Shown: one piece after another, positions 31,629 through 41,343 of the stretch | How positions within the stretch are numbered: position 1 is the first letter of the stretch | How the letters are laid out: every line of letters starts with the position of its first letter | From: Microbulbifer thermotolerans | GTDB taxonomy: Bacteria; Pseudomonadota; Gammaproteobacteria; Pseudomonadales; Cellvibrionaceae | DNA length: 64,000 nucleotides | Direction: 5' to 3' | Assembly (NCBI RefSeq): GCF_900112305.1 | Contig: NZ_FOKT01000005.1 | Coordinates: 124,001 to 188,000 of the forward strand | Notes under the pieces: model-generated | The model's input: only the letters and a program-made list of their open reading frames with translations | Databases searched by the model: none | What the model was told of the DNA's origin: nothing | Translations under genes and position numbers: made by a program

Positions 31629-31636
31629 GCGGTTCT

Positions 31637-31654
31637 CTGTCAAAAAAATGTCAT
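31637..31654 (+). promoter_or_regulatory. PHO-box-like site between ppx and ppk1
   Basis: CTGTCAAAAAAATGTCAT holds two heptamers (CTGTCAA, ATGTCAT) spaced with an 11-bp period, matching the PhoB consensus CTGTCAT-N4-CTGTCAT in 12 of 14 positions. It points toward ppk1, whose ATG is 94 bp downstream. A -10-like TACTAT lies at 31675-31680. Confidence 0.7.
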
Positions 31655-31747
31655 CTGAATGTAGCAAACTGCTCTACTATTTTTCGGGACCCGGTTCGGA
31701 GTCGCAGTCCCATCACCGCTATTCCTTGTGTAGATTAAGAAGCACGC

Positions 31748-33805
31748 ATGTTCAATGATACGCCTCTGTACCCGAAAGAGCTAAGTTGGCTTTCCTTCAA
31801 TGAGAGAGTGCTCCAGGAAGTGGAGGATAAAAGTGTCCCCATTATCGAGCGGGTGCGTTTCCTGGGCATCTTTTCCAATAATTTGGACGAATTCTACCGC
31901 GTGCGGGTGGCGGATGTGCGCCGCCTGGCCGCTTTTACCAAAGGGGAAAATAAAGAGCGGTTTGCAGAGCTATTGGCGGATATTAATGAAAAGGTATTGC
32001 GCCTGCAGCGCCGTTATCACACTGCCTACTTGAACGTGCTGTCGGATCTCGATAAGCACAATATTCATTTGGTCAATGAGAACCAATTGTGTGAAAAACA
32101 GCGCGCCTTCGTGGAGGCTTACTTTCACCGCGAGGTGTTGCCGGAACTGGAACCGTTTTTTATCGACGACCGGAACACCATGCCGCTGCTCAACGAGACC
32201 AGCATTTACTTCGCGATTTATTTGTTGCTGGAAGACGGCTCTGAGCGTTTCGCGGCGCTTGAAATTCCCACGGATACGCTGCCGCGTTTCGTGGTGATTC
32301 CACCGCGCAAGGGTAGGAAAGAAAAAGTTTATATCGTGCTCGATAATATTATCCGCGCCTGTTTGCTGGAGGTATTCCGCTATGTGTTGCCGATCCGGCG
32401 GGCCGAGGCCTATATGTTTAAAATCAGCCGCGATGCGGAGTTGGAGCTAGGGGAGCACGTCACACAAAATATTCTCGATCGGGTGGCAAAGTCCCTTAAA
32501 AAACGCAAGCAGGCGGAGCCGGTGCGCCTCGCCTATGACGCGAAGATGCCGGAAGTGTTGCTGAACCTGGTGAAGAAAAAACTGAAAATGGGGCGCTATG
32601 ACAGCTTTACTCCGGGCGGGCGCTACCACAATTCCAAAGACTTTATGGGCTTTCCGGCCGATTCGGCGCGCCACAGCTACAAGGCGCTCAATCCACTGGC
32701 CACGCTGCCGGAAAAAGAGAGCGTGTTCAATTTGTTACGGGGACACGACCAGCTCTACTACTATCCCTACCACGACTTCCGGGCCATCACGAATTTTCTG
32801 GTCTCCGCGGCCATCGATCCACAGGTGAAGGAAATCCGTATCAACCTCTACCGGGTGGCGAAAAATTCCCGCGTGGTTGGGGCGTTGATCAACGCGGCGC
32901 GCAACAACAAAAAGGTCATTGCGGTAGTGGAACTGCAGGCGCGCTTCGACGAGTTGGCCAATATTCACTGGTCCAACGAGTTGCGCGAGGCCGGGGTACA
33001 GGTCATTTTCGGTGTTCCCGGCCTCAAGGTGCATTGCAAGCTGATTTCCATTGTGCGCAAGGAGGACGGCGGGGACCGGTTTTACAGCCATCTTGGCACC
33101 GGAAATTTCAATGAGAGCACGGCGCGCGTCTACTGTGATTTCAGTCTGCTGACCAGCGATCAGGCCCTGGGGCGGGATGTCTACAATGTCTTCGAATTTA
33201 TCCAGTTCCCCCACCTGAGGCCCGAATATCGGCACATCGCCGTCTCTCCCTACACCAATCGCCCGGCGTTGTTGAGTGCCATCGATAGAGAAATCGCTGC
33301 CGCTGAGGCCGGTAAGCGGGCAGAGCTGTTTTTCAAGTGCAATAACCTGGTCGACGGCGAGGTGATAGAACATCTGTACCGCGCCAGCGCGGCGGGAGTG
33401 CGGGTGCGTATTATCGTGCGCAGCATGTGTTCGCTGGTGTGCGAAACCCCTGGGGTGTCGGACAATATTCAGGTGATCAGCCTGGTGGATAAATATCTGG
33501 AACACGCCCGCGTTTATATTTTTCACAATGGCGGTGACGAGCAGGTGTGGATGTCATCGGCGGACCTGATGACCCGTAATCTGGATCACCGTGTGGAGGT
33601 GACCTTTCCGGTCCGCGATGAGCAACACCGGCGCACGGTGAAGAAAATCATGGAGCTGCAGTGGAGTGACAATCAGAAAGCGCGGGTATTAGACAAGCTG
33701 CAGAGCAACACGCGCATCGCCAGTAATACGGAAAAGGGCTGCCGCTCTCAGGATGCCATTTACCGCTATCTGAAGCGTCAGACCTCACGGCTCAGCGGCG
33801 GCTGA
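31748..33805 (+). CDS. ppk1: Polyphosphate kinase
   Basis: A 685-residue kinase that polymerises the terminal phosphate of ATP into polyphosphate. Marks include the N-terminal domain (LYPKELSWLSFNERVLQEVED, RFLGIFSNNLDEFYRVRVAD), the ATP-binding central domain (PYHDF...LVSAAIDPQVKEIRINLYRVA) and two PLD-like active-site halves, with the phosphorylated His expected in VHCKLISIVRK (HCK) and the partner near RVYIFHNGGDEQVWMSSADLMTRNLDHRVE. Its 3' end overlaps the convergent lipoprotein gene by 14 bp. The PHO-box-like site upstream suggests PhoB control. Confidence 0.95.
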   Translation: MFNDTPLYPKELSWLSFNERVLQEVEDKSVPIIERVRFLGIFSNNLDEFYRVRVADVRRLAAFTKGENKERFAELLADINEKVLRLQRRYHTAYLNVLSDLDKHNIHLVNENQLCEKQRAFVEAYFHREVLPELEPFFIDDRNTMPLLNETSIYFAIYLLLEDGSERFAALEIPTDTLPRFVVIPPRKGRKEKVYIVLDNIIRACLLEVFRYVLPIRRAEAYMFKISRDAELELGEHVTQNILDRVAKSLKKRKQAEPVRLAYDAKMPEVLLNLVKKKLKMGRYDSFTPGGRYHNSKDFMGFPADSARHSYKALNPLATLPEKESVFNLLRGHDQLYYYPYHDFRAITNFLVSAAIDPQVKEIRINLYRVAKNSRVVGALINAARNNKKVIAVVELQARFDELANIHWSNELREAGVQVIFGVPGLKVHCKLISIVRKEDGGDRFYSHLGTGNFNESTARVYCDFSLLTSDQALGRDVYNVFEFIQFPHLRPEYRHIAVSPYTNRPALLSAIDREIAAAEAGKRAELFFKCNNLVDGEVIEHLYRASAAGVRVRIIVRSMCSLVCETPGVSDNIQVISLVDKYLEHARVYIFHNGGDEQVWMSSADLMTRNLDHRVEVTFPVRDEQHRRTVKKIMELQWSDNQKARVLDKLQSNTRIASNTEKGCRSQDAIYRYLKRQTSRLSGG

Positions 33806-34289
33806 ACCCAACCAGTTCGCCGCGGCTGAATGAGAAGCGGTAGCGTTTGCCAACCTTGAGGCGGTTGCGGCAGGGGGATTGAATGGTGATGCGGGGATAC
33901 TGGGGGGTGACCACCCAGGTGGTGAACGCCTTTCCGGGGCCGCGGCCGATCAACCAGTAGCGATCGCCGCCCTCGCATTGACCGGCCTCCATACAGTTGT
34001 CGAATCCCCAGACATAGGCATTGACGTCATATTGCGCCGGTGTGTTTTCCGCTTCGCGGAACGGCTGCTCAGAGTCGCCTGTAAAGACGTAGAGGTCGTC
34101 AAACGCCACTTGGCGGAAGCCCCGCGCCGGGGTTTTGCAGCTGACGGTATGGGGTTTGGCGACCGCGCGCGCATGTCCGCGGTCCTTGTCCTTTTTCTCC
34201 TTGTCCATTTCGCTGGGGAGGTAACCGCAGCCGCTGGACACCAGTAGTATCAGAGTGCCGGCAGCTGCCGCGAAGTCAATAAAACGCAC
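33792..34289 (-). CDS. Putative outer-membrane lipoprotein, unknown function
   Basis: A 165-residue protein with a lipoprotein signal (LILLVSSGCGYLPSE; lipobox SSGC at residues 18-21). The mature part starts with a charged stretch (MDKEKKDKDRGHARA), then a domain with several cysteines (VSCKTPARG, FDNCMEAGQCEGG, QSPCRNRLKVGKRY) and a C-terminal beta strand. It overlaps the 3' end of ppk1 by 14 bp in convergent orientation. No family recognised. Confidence 0.7.
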   Translation of the reverse strand: MRFIDFAAAAGTLILLVSSGCGYLPSEMDKEKKDKDRGHARAVAKPHTVSCKTPARGFRQVAFDDLYVFTGDSEQPFREAENTPAQYDVNAYVWGFDNCMEAGQCEGGDRYWLIGRGPGKAFTTWVVTPQYPRITIQSPCRNRLKVGKRYRFSFSRGELVGFSRR

Positions 34290-34406
34290 AACTTGCCCCT
34301 CGCCTGTCCACCTCTTCCACTATAGACCCAATTGGCGCGGCGTTCAGGAGCGCCTTGGCGAGAGCCCGGGCGGCGGCAAAAACTTGCCATTATCTGTTCG
34401 ATGCGG

Positions 34407-36158
34407 TCACTTCTGGAGCGCGCCGGAGCCACTGCGCTTAAAACGCCATTTGCGCCGGTAGGGGAAGGCGCTTTCGATGTGGCCGGCGCGGATGCGCTCC
34501 TGCAGCCGCTGCCAATAGCGGTAGTCGTAGAGGTCGCTGTGCTGTTCCTCGAACGCCTTGCGTGCCTCCGGGTTTCCTGAGAAGAACAGGCGGAACTCTT
34601 CCGGGAAGACGTCCATTTCATCCACTGTGTACCAGGGCTTGTCAGACAGCTCCTGCTCCGCGGTCTGGGGCTCGGGAATCTTGCGGAAGTTGCATTCGGT
34701 CAGCGGGCAGAGTTCGTCGTAGTCGTAGAAAACCACGCGGCCGTGGCGGGTGACGCCGAAGTTTTTCAGCAGCATATCACCGGGGAAGATATTGGCGGCC
34801 GCCAATTGTTTGATGGCGTTGCCGTATTCTTCCATGGCTTCGCGCACCTCTTCTGCGCTGGCGCCCTGTAAATAGAGGTTGAGCGGTTCCATGCGCCGTT
34901 CGACGTAGAGGTGCTTGATGATCACCCACTTGTCGTCGATATGCAGCTTAGACGGGGCCAGCTGCTTTAGTTCTTCCAGCAGTTCATCGCTGAAGCGGTT
35001 GCGATAGAAAATAAAATTGGTGTATTCCTGGGTGTCCGCCATGCGGCCCACCCGGTCGGAGCGGGATACGAATTTGTATTTTTCCTTCACGATTTCTTCG
35101 GTGACGGTTTTCGGACGGTCGAATTTGTCCTTGATCACCTTGAACACCACAGGGTAAGAGGGCAGGGTGAAGACGCTCATCACCATCCCTTTGATACCAG
35201 GGGCTATCACAAACTTGTCGTTGCTTACTTTCATATGCGCCAGCACGTGGCGGTAGAACTCTGTTTTGCCGTGTTTGTGGAAGCCGATAGAGTTGTACAG
35301 CTCCGAGCGCTCTTTGAGCGGCATGATCGTGGATAGGAAACGTACAAAACGCGACGGAATCGGCGCATCTACCATAAAGTAGGAGCGGGTGAAGCTAAAC
35401 ACGATACTGGCGGCATCTTGGTTGTAGAGTACTGTGTCTACAAAAATACCGCCGCGGCCGTTGTTCAGGCAGGGCAAAATCAGCGGTACTACCTCGCCGC
35501 CGAACATCATGCGGCCGACTAGGTAGGCTGCCTTGTTGCGGTAGAAGACAGACTCGAGCATATCCACCCGCAGCTGTTTTTCGTTTTCCAGGCCCGAGAG
35601 GGGGGCCTTGCGCAGGGCGGCACAGATATTTTTGATATCCCGCTGCTGGTTTTCCCAGGGCACTGAAAAGCCGTAGTCGTTGAGAATATCTTCGATCATA
35701 TACTCCAGGCCGTCGCGGCCGCTGTAGCTGATGTAGATGCTGTAGTCGCGCAGTGGCTTGTCGTCTGGGGCGCGGGAGGGTTTAACGAAGATGTAATTAT
35801 CGTGGATATTGTCGTGCTGAAACTGGCTGCAAAACACTGAGTTGAAAAAGGTTTCGGCAATTTCGTAGTTGCTGTGGTTGGCGATCAGCTGTGCGTAGGC
35901 GGCGCGGGCCTCTCGCCACAAATCCAGTTGGCCGGTGTCTTTGCTGGTGACCGAGTGAACCAGCTTCAGCACTTGGTTGACCTTGGTTTTGTAGAGATCT
36001 ATGCGCTCGCGATTGGCTTGGTGTACCTCGTGCCACGCGGCGCGTTCAAAGCGTGCCTTGGCGCCGAGAGTGATGTTCTGGAAATCGGCGAAGTAGGCGT
36101 CGAAGCCGTTGAGGATGGTCTTGGCGATGCGGCGCGTTGTCGGTGAGTGATTGGTCAT
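34407..36158 (-). CDS. aceK: Isocitrate dehydrogenase kinase/phosphatase
   Basis: A 583-residue bifunctional enzyme that phosphorylates and dephosphorylates isocitrate dehydrogenase to steer carbon into the glyoxylate shunt. Typical AceK elements are IAKTILNGFDAYFADFQNIT, VVPLILPCLNNGRGGIFVDTVLYNQDAASIVFSFTRSYFM, the ATP loop VIAPGIKGMVMSVFTLPSYPVVFKVIKD, EEYGNAIKQLAAANIFPGDMLLKNFGVTRHGRVVFYDYDE and a C-terminal FRLFFSGNPEARKAF. No isocitrate lyase or malate synthase lies in the window. The preceding gap to the antiporter is ordinary. Confidence 0.95.
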   Translation of the reverse strand: MTNHSPTTRRIAKTILNGFDAYFADFQNITLGAKARFERAAWHEVHQANRERIDLYKTKVNQVLKLVHSVTSKDTGQLDLWREARAAYAQLIANHSNYEIAETFFNSVFCSQFQHDNIHDNYIFVKPSRAPDDKPLRDYSIYISYSGRDGLEYMIEDILNDYGFSVPWENQQRDIKNICAALRKAPLSGLENEKQLRVDMLESVFYRNKAAYLVGRMMFGGEVVPLILPCLNNGRGGIFVDTVLYNQDAASIVFSFTRSYFMVDAPIPSRFVRFLSTIMPLKERSELYNSIGFHKHGKTEFYRHVLAHMKVSNDKFVIAPGIKGMVMSVFTLPSYPVVFKVIKDKFDRPKTVTEEIVKEKYKFVSRSDRVGRMADTQEYTNFIFYRNRFSDELLEELKQLAPSKLHIDDKWVIIKHLYVERRMEPLNLYLQGASAEEVREAMEEYGNAIKQLAAANIFPGDMLLKNFGVTRHGRVVFYDYDELCPLTECNFRKIPEPQTAEQELSDKPWYTVDEMDVFPEEFRLFFSGNPEARKAFEEQHSDLYDYRYWQRLQERIRAGHIESAFPYRRKWRFKRSGSGALQK

Positions 36159-36452
36159 GCACTAGACTTTTGGCTGAAAGTGGGATTGCTCCTTCAGGGA
36201 CAGCCTGCGGTCGCATTCAGTGCTTGGTGCGTGGACGCGGCCCTTCCGGCTGCGGGATTTGTCGATAGTAGCACGCCGCACCGGTGTATCACCTGGGCGA
36301 TTGGATCAGATGTTTTGTCATTTTCGCAGGGTCTACCCGGTGTGTCGCCGCCATTTATCAAATTAGCCTGTGTGCATGACAGATTTGCCGCCTTTGCGGC
36401 CGTGTAAAACAGGTAAAATGGTTTTTTTGGCTGCCTGAAGGAAGAGAGCACT
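36159..36452. other. Intergenic region between divergent aceK and ybaL-like genes
   Basis: A 294-bp gap. A weak promoter-like TTGCCG...TAAAAT may drive the antiporter (near 36385-36420). No palindrome or known regulator site was identified. Confidence 0.35.
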
Positions 36453-38156
36453 TTGCATCACGATATCACTTTGATCACCACGCTTTCCGCTGCCCTGGGA
36501 CTCGCACTATTGCTCGGTTTTGCCGCTGTTCGCCTGCATCTGCCGGCGCTGGTCGGCTACCTGATCGCCGGTATTTTGATTGGCCCGGCAACACCGGGAT
36601 TTGTCGCGGATATAGAGCTTTCGCAACAGCTGGCGGAGATCGGAGTGATATTGATCATGTTCGGTGTCGGCCTGCACTTTTCCATCGAGGACCTGATGTC
36701 GGTGCGGCGTATTGCCATTATCGGCGCACTGGCGCAGATTGCGGTGGCGACCGCGCTGGGGGCCGCGGTTGCCAGTTACTGGGGCTGGCCGCCGGGTGCT
36801 GCCGTGGTTTTTGGTCTGTCACTGTCGGTGGCCAGTACCGTGGTTTTGCTGCGCGCACTGGAGGCCCGCGGCCTGCTCGACTCCATCAACGGCCGCATCG
36901 CCGTAGGCTGGCTGGTTGTCGAGGACCTGGTGATGGTGCTGGTGCTGGTGGTGCTGCCGCCACTGGCGGGCTGGCTGGGTGGCGGCGGTGCCGATGTCGG
37001 CGAGGGCGACCTGTCGACCACGGTGCTCTGGACCCTGGTGAAAGTGACCGTCTTCGTGCTGCTGATGTTGGTGGTGGGGCGCAGGCTTTTCCCCTGGTTT
37101 CTGTGGCGAATTGCTCGCACTGGCTCCCGTGAGCTGTTCACTCTTTGCGTGATCGTATTCGCCATGGGGATAGCCTACAGCGCAGCGGAGGTTTTCGGTG
37201 TCTCCTTCGCCCTCGGTGCCTTCTTTGCAGGCAGTGTTCTGCGCGGTTCGTCACTCAGCCACCGCGCCGCGGATGAGTCACTGCCCCTGCGCGATGCCTT
37301 TGCCGTGCTCTTTTTTGTGTCGGTGGGCATGCTGTTCGATCCGGGGATGTTGCTCGAAGAGCCGCTGCGGGTTCTGGCTGTGCTGGCGATTATTATGCTG
37401 GGCAAGACCCTGGCCGCTTTTATCCTGGTATTGCTGTTCCGCTACCCGCTCAATACCGCGCTCACGGTGTCCGCGAGCCTTGCCCAGATTGGCGAATTCT
37501 CATTTATTCTCGCCGGCTTGGGGGCGTCCCTGAATCTGCTGACGGCGGATGCCCAGAATCTCATTCTCGCCGGAGCGCTCCTTTCTATCGCCCTCAATCC
37601 GCTGCTGTTTAACGCGGTGGAGCCATTGCAGCGCTGGATTCGCTCCCGTTCCCGCTTGGCGCGGGTGATGGAAAGATCGGCGGACCCCCTGGCGGAACTG
37701 CCGGCGACGGTGAGCTCGAAGTCGGTGACCGGCCACGCGCTGCTGGTGGGGTACGGGCGTATAGGCCAGAGAATTTGCGACGACTTGATCGAAAACGGCA
37801 TCTCGCTGGTGGTGGCCGAGCAGAACCGGGAGATTGTGGAGAGTCTGCGCAGCCGCGGTATCCCGGCGGTTTCCGGGGATGCGGCGGAGCCGGAGGTGCT
37901 GATCCAGGCCCATGTGGCGCGGGCGCGGATACTCGTTATTACCACTCCCGATGCCGTGCGTGTGCGAAAAATGATAGAGACCGCCCGCATCCTGAACCCG
38001 GCGATCGAGATTGCCGTGCGCGCGTACAGCGACGAGGATGCGATGTTGTTGCGTAGAGAGCAGGTCGGCAATGTGCTGATGGGGGAGCGCGAGCTCGCTC
38101 TCGGCATGAGCCGGTGTGTCAAGGAGAGTTTTGGGGAAGCGGCGCGGGAAGGTTAA
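36453..38156 (+). CDS. ybaL: CPA2-family cation:proton antiporter with TrkA-N domain
   Basis: A 567-residue inner-membrane transporter of the KefB/YbaL type. The first about 400 residues form a 12-helix exchanger (ALGLALLLGFAAVRLHLPALVGYLIAGILIGPATPG, SLSVASTVVLLRALEARG). A cytosolic TrkA-N/RCK domain follows (SVTGHALLVGYGRIGQRICDDLIENG, VVAEQNREIVESLRSRGIPAVSGDAAEPEVLIQA), which binds a nucleotide and gates transport. The TTG start has GGAAGAG upstream. Ligand and transported ion are not shown by sequence; the symbol follows overall resemblance. Confidence 0.8.
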   Translation: MHHDITLITTLSAALGLALLLGFAAVRLHLPALVGYLIAGILIGPATPGFVADIELSQQLAEIGVILIMFGVGLHFSIEDLMSVRRIAIIGALAQIAVATALGAAVASYWGWPPGAAVVFGLSLSVASTVVLLRALEARGLLDSINGRIAVGWLVVEDLVMVLVLVVLPPLAGWLGGGGADVGEGDLSTTVLWTLVKVTVFVLLMLVVGRRLFPWFLWRIARTGSRELFTLCVIVFAMGIAYSAAEVFGVSFALGAFFAGSVLRGSSLSHRAADESLPLRDAFAVLFFVSVGMLFDPGMLLEEPLRVLAVLAIIMLGKTLAAFILVLLFRYPLNTALTVSASLAQIGEFSFILAGLGASLNLLTADAQNLILAGALLSIALNPLLFNAVEPLQRWIRSRSRLARVMERSADPLAELPATVSSKSVTGHALLVGYGRIGQRICDDLIENGISLVVAEQNREIVESLRSRGIPAVSGDAAEPEVLIQAHVARARILVITTPDAVRVRKMIETARILNPAIEIAVRAYSDEDAMLLRREQVGNVLMGERELALGMSRCVKESFGEAAREG

Positions 38157-38159
38157 GAA

Positions 38160-38186
38160 AGCGCATTAATCAGAGGCTTTCCCGTG
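38160..38186. repeat. MITE terminal-repeat fragment
   Basis: GCGCATTAATCAGAGGCTTTCCC after the antiporter stop resembles the right MITE end (GCGAATTAATCAGAGGTTCC). No left part is present. Confidence 0.45.
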
Positions 38187-38202
38187 AGGGAGAAGGCAGT
38201 AT

Positions 38203-39270
38203 TCAGCGGATAAAGCCGACAGTTTCCCGCGCTTGCTGCCTGAGTTCCTGTGGCAGCGGGATAAAGCCCAGCTCTCTGGCTTGCTGCTGTGCCTCATCGC
38301 TGAGTATGTAGATCACTAGTTTGCGCAGGGCCGCCGCTTTAGCGCTGTCCTGCCGGGCGTAGAGCAGCAGCCAGCTGAGGCCGATGACGGGATAGGCCGA
38401 CTCTCCGTCTGGATCGGGAATATCGGCTACCAGGTTGGGAGCACCGCTGACCGGCAGCCTGTCCCGCGGAAACTCTACTTCTGATAGCGCCGCCGCACTT
38501 GCTTGTGGGCCGGGGGCAACATAGCTGCCAGACTTGTTCTGCAGCCGCGCCACCGGCAGAGCCAGCAGTTTGGAGAAACTGTATTCCACGTAGCCGATGG
38601 CGCCGGGGGTGTGTTTCACTCGTGTGGCGACGCCCTGGTTGCCGGGTGTGGCGATGAAGCGGGCGGCACCGGGCCAGCGGGGTTGGCGGCTTCTGCCGAT
38701 GCCCTTCTCGAAAGCCGCGCTGATCGCACACAGGTGGTTGGTGAGTATGTCTGTGGTACCGGAGGGGTCCGATCGGGTCACGACGGTGATGGACATGTCC
38801 GGCAACTCGATACCGGGATTGGCTGCGGCGATTTTCGGGTGATTCCAGTTGGTGATTTCGCCGAGAAAAATTGCCGGGTACACATCCCGCGGCAATCGCA
38901 ACCCATCTACGCCTTTCAGGTTATAGGTCAGCGCTACCTGTTCGGCGGCCAGGGGCAGCAGCACCACGCCCTGCTCGATTGCGGCGATTTCTTCCGCCGT
39001 CAGCGGCGTACCGGAAGCGGCGAAGTCTACGGCACCGTGGAGAAAATCCTGAATGCCTCCGCCGCTGCCCTTGTCCTGGTATAGCACTTTCACGTTCCCG
39101 TGTTTGCGCGAGAAATCCTTGAACCAGTTCGTGTAGATGGGGTAGGGGAAACTGGCGCCCGAGCCCTTGAGCTGGAGTTGTTCTTCGGCCGCACGGGCGG
39201 AGAACAGAAAAAGCATCAGGACTACTGCCGCGAGGCAGCCGTAGATAGTAGTGGTGCGCCGGAACTTCAT
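38203..39270 (-). CDS. pstS: Phosphate ABC transporter substrate-binding protein PstS
   Basis: A 355-residue periplasmic binding protein with a signal peptide (TTTIYGCLAAVVLMLFLFSARAA). Phosphate-binding marks are KGSGASFPYPIYTNWF, QDKGSGGGIQDFLHGAVDFAASGTPL, LGEITNWNHPKIAAANPG, VVTRSDPSGTTDILTNHL and HTPGAIGYVEYSF. It lies 144 bp downstream of phoX on the same strand, so both may share the PHO-controlled promoter. No pstCAB genes adjoin it, which is unusual; the membrane parts must be elsewhere. Confidence 0.9.
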   Translation of the reverse strand: MKFRRTTTIYGCLAAVVLMLFLFSARAAEEQLQLKGSGASFPYPIYTNWFKDFSRKHGNVKVLYQDKGSGGGIQDFLHGAVDFAASGTPLTAEEIAAIEQGVVLLPLAAEQVALTYNLKGVDGLRLPRDVYPAIFLGEITNWNHPKIAAANPGIELPDMSITVVTRSDPSGTTDILTNHLCAISAAFEKGIGRSRQPRWPGAARFIATPGNQGVATRVKHTPGAIGYVEYSFSKLLALPVARLQNKSGSYVAPGPQASAAALSEVEFPRDRLPVSGAPNLVADIPDPDGESAYPVIGLSWLLLYARQDSAKAAALRKLVIYILSDEAQQQARELGFIPLPQELRQQARETVGFIR

Positions 39271-39414
39271 GGAGATTCCCCAGAAACGGTTCCTTTGAGT
39301 CTAGACGACCGCAGTAATTGCCCCTGGGGGCGGAATTCGCTCCATGGTAGTAACGACCACTTGTGCGCGCACCGGGGTTAGCGGCAGCACCCGTGTGAAT
39401 GAAACGGAAGCGCC

Positions 39415-41343
39415 TTAACTTCCGATCACCCTGCCGTCCTTGCGGTAGATGGCCAGCACTGACGGCCGCGGCGGCAGCGCCGGGTCCCCGTCCGGCCAGC
39501 GGTGCATGGGATGGTCGAAGGTGGAAGAGCCACCGTCTGCCGGGTGCTGCACGGCGACGAATAGGGTGGTGCCATCCGGCGTGAATTCCGGCCCGCACAC
39601 TTCGGCGCCGCGGGGGCAACCGAAGAAGTGTTTTGGGGCCGCGCGCATTTCCCCTTCTGTGGCCATGGCCCAAAGGCCGTCGTGGAAGCCAAATCGCTCG
39701 CAGCCGTCGGTGGCGATCCACATATTGCCCTTGGGATCGAAGGCGACGTTGTCGGGATTGGCGAACCAGCCGTGGGTGGAAATGGCGCCGGGTGATTGCT
39801 GGCCGTAGGCGCCCCGCTCATTGGGATCTTCTGCATTGGGGTTGCCGCCGAGCAGGAAGGTGTTCCATTTGAAGCGGTTACTGCTGTGGTCGCGCCGGCC
39901 TTTCTTGCCCGGCGGTACGATTTCCAGGACGTGGCCCGCAACATTGCGCGGACGCGGGTTGGCAGCGTCGATATCTCCGTGTTTGCGTTTTTTGTTTTTG
40001 GTCAGCATCACATAGGTGCAGTCGTTGACCGGATTGGTTTCCACATCTTCTGGGCGGTCCATCGGTGTGGCCCCGAGCAGGGCGGCGGCGCGGCGCGTAT
40101 CTATCAGCACATCTGCCTGGTTGCGGAAGCCGTTTTCCGGCGTCAGCGGACCCTGGCCAAATAGCAGCGGCAGCCAGCGGCCGCTGCCGTCGGCGTCGAA
40201 GCGGGCCGCGTAGAGGGTGCCTTCGGTGAGGAGCTGGCGGTTTTGGGTGTGGTCACCGGGCCGATAAATGCCGTTGCTGACAAAGCGGTAGACAAACTGG
40301 TGTTCGTCGTCGTCGCCGCCATAGGCGACAACCGGCGCACCCGGTTTGCACACCAGGGTAAACCCCTCGTGCTGGAAGCGGCCGAGACCGGTGAGCTTAC
40401 GCGGGCGGGAGGAGGGGTCATAGGGGTCGTATTCCACCATCCAGCCGAAGCGGTTGGGCTCGTTCGACTCCACAGAAATGTCGAAACGGCGGTCGTACTC
40501 GCCCCAGTTGCGGTTGTGCGGTGATATGCCGAAGGCGTGGTGATTGCGCGCCTCCACGGGGTCGGCGACAGCGTCCGGGTCCCCCTGGAAGGCGCCGCCG
40601 AAGCCTTCCTCGGCGATCAACACGGTGCCCCAGGGTGTTTTGCCGCCGGCGCAGTTGCCGACCGTGCCCAACACCCGTTTGCCGGAGCTGTCGGCCCCGG
40701 TGCACAGGCGGCGGTCTCCAGCTGCCGGCCCGACGATCTCCATACCGGTGTTCAGGGTGATGCGGCGGTTGTAGGGGCTGTCCAACACCGGCCGCCAGCC
40801 ATTGTCTGTTTTTGCGATTTCCACCACCGAGTGACCGCAGGCGGCCTGCTCCACGGCCACATGCTGCGCGCTGACGCCGCGGGTGGCGCTGTGTTCATCG
40901 TTGTAGCCGGAAAACATCAGGTGCGGTTGGGTGTACTCGTGATTGACGCACAGCAGACCGCGAGTACTGTTGCGGCTCTTGCAGTGGCGCTCCCCCTCGC
41001 CTGGACCCGCCCCCGGGTCCAGGGGCATAAAGGCGATGAAATCGTTGTTGTAGCCGAAGCGCCGCTCTTGTTCGCGCGGCGTCAGGGCTCGGGGATCAAA
41101 GGGCGTGGCGCCGGGGACAAGCGGATCTCCCCAACGCAGCAGCAGATCGGCGTTGTAGCCGACGGGCAAATGATGCCGGTCATCCAGGGCGTGGGGGATT
41201 TCCGCAAAGCTCAGGTTAGCGGCGCCGCTATCGCGTTTTTTTCCGCAGCTCGGCAACAGGCCGACCGTGGCGCCGACAGCTGTTGCGGCACCCAGTGCCT
41301 TGAACAGGGCGCGGCGGGTGGGATTTTTCGGTTCCTTGCTCAT
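39415..41343 (-). CDS. phoX: PhoX-type alkaline phosphatase (DUF839)
   Basis: A 642-residue Tat-exported phosphatase. The N-terminus holds a twin-arginine motif (TRRALFKALGAATAVGATVG) followed by PSCGK, which may be a lipobox. The PhoX domain shows YNNDFIAFMPL, RGLLCVNHEYTQPHLMF, ARNHHAFGISPHNRNWGEY, DDDEHQFVYRFVSNG and GPEFTPDGTTLFVAVQHPAD. PhoX enzymes use Ca/Fe centres to release phosphate from organophosphates under phosphate stress. It is divergent from the TonB receptor, with the PHO-box-like array in the gap and pstS downstream. Confidence 0.92.
   Translation of the reverse strand: MSKEPKNPTRRALFKALGAATAVGATVGLLPSCGKKRDSGAANLSFAEIPHALDDRHHLPVGYNADLLLRWGDPLVPGATPFDPRALTPREQERRFGYNNDFIAFMPLDPGAGPGEGERHCKSRNSTRGLLCVNHEYTQPHLMFSGYNDEHSATRGVSAQHVAVEQAACGHSVVEIAKTDNGWRPVLDSPYNRRITLNTGMEIVGPAAGDRRLCTGADSSGKRVLGTVGNCAGGKTPWGTVLIAEEGFGGAFQGDPDAVADPVEARNHHAFGISPHNRNWGEYDRRFDISVESNEPNRFGWMVEYDPYDPSSRPRKLTGLGRFQHEGFTLVCKPGAPVVAYGGDDDEHQFVYRFVSNGIYRPGDHTQNRQLLTEGTLYAARFDADGSGRWLPLLFGQGPLTPENGFRNQADVLIDTRRAAALLGATPMDRPEDVETNPVNDCTYVMLTKNKKRKHGDIDAANPRPRNVAGHVLEIVPPGKKGRRDHSSNRFKWNTFLLGGNPNAEDPNERGAYGQQSPGAISTHGWFANPDNVAFDPKGNMWIATDGCERFGFHDGLWAMATEGEMRAAPKHFFGCPRGAEVCGPEFTPDGTTLFVAVQHPADGGSSTFDHPMHRWPDGDPALPPRPSVLAIYRKDGRVIGS

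Noticed and set aside
39271-39414. PHO box upstream of pstS
   Set aside because: No TGTCAT-like repeats with 11-bp spacing were found; pstS may depend on the phoX promoter.
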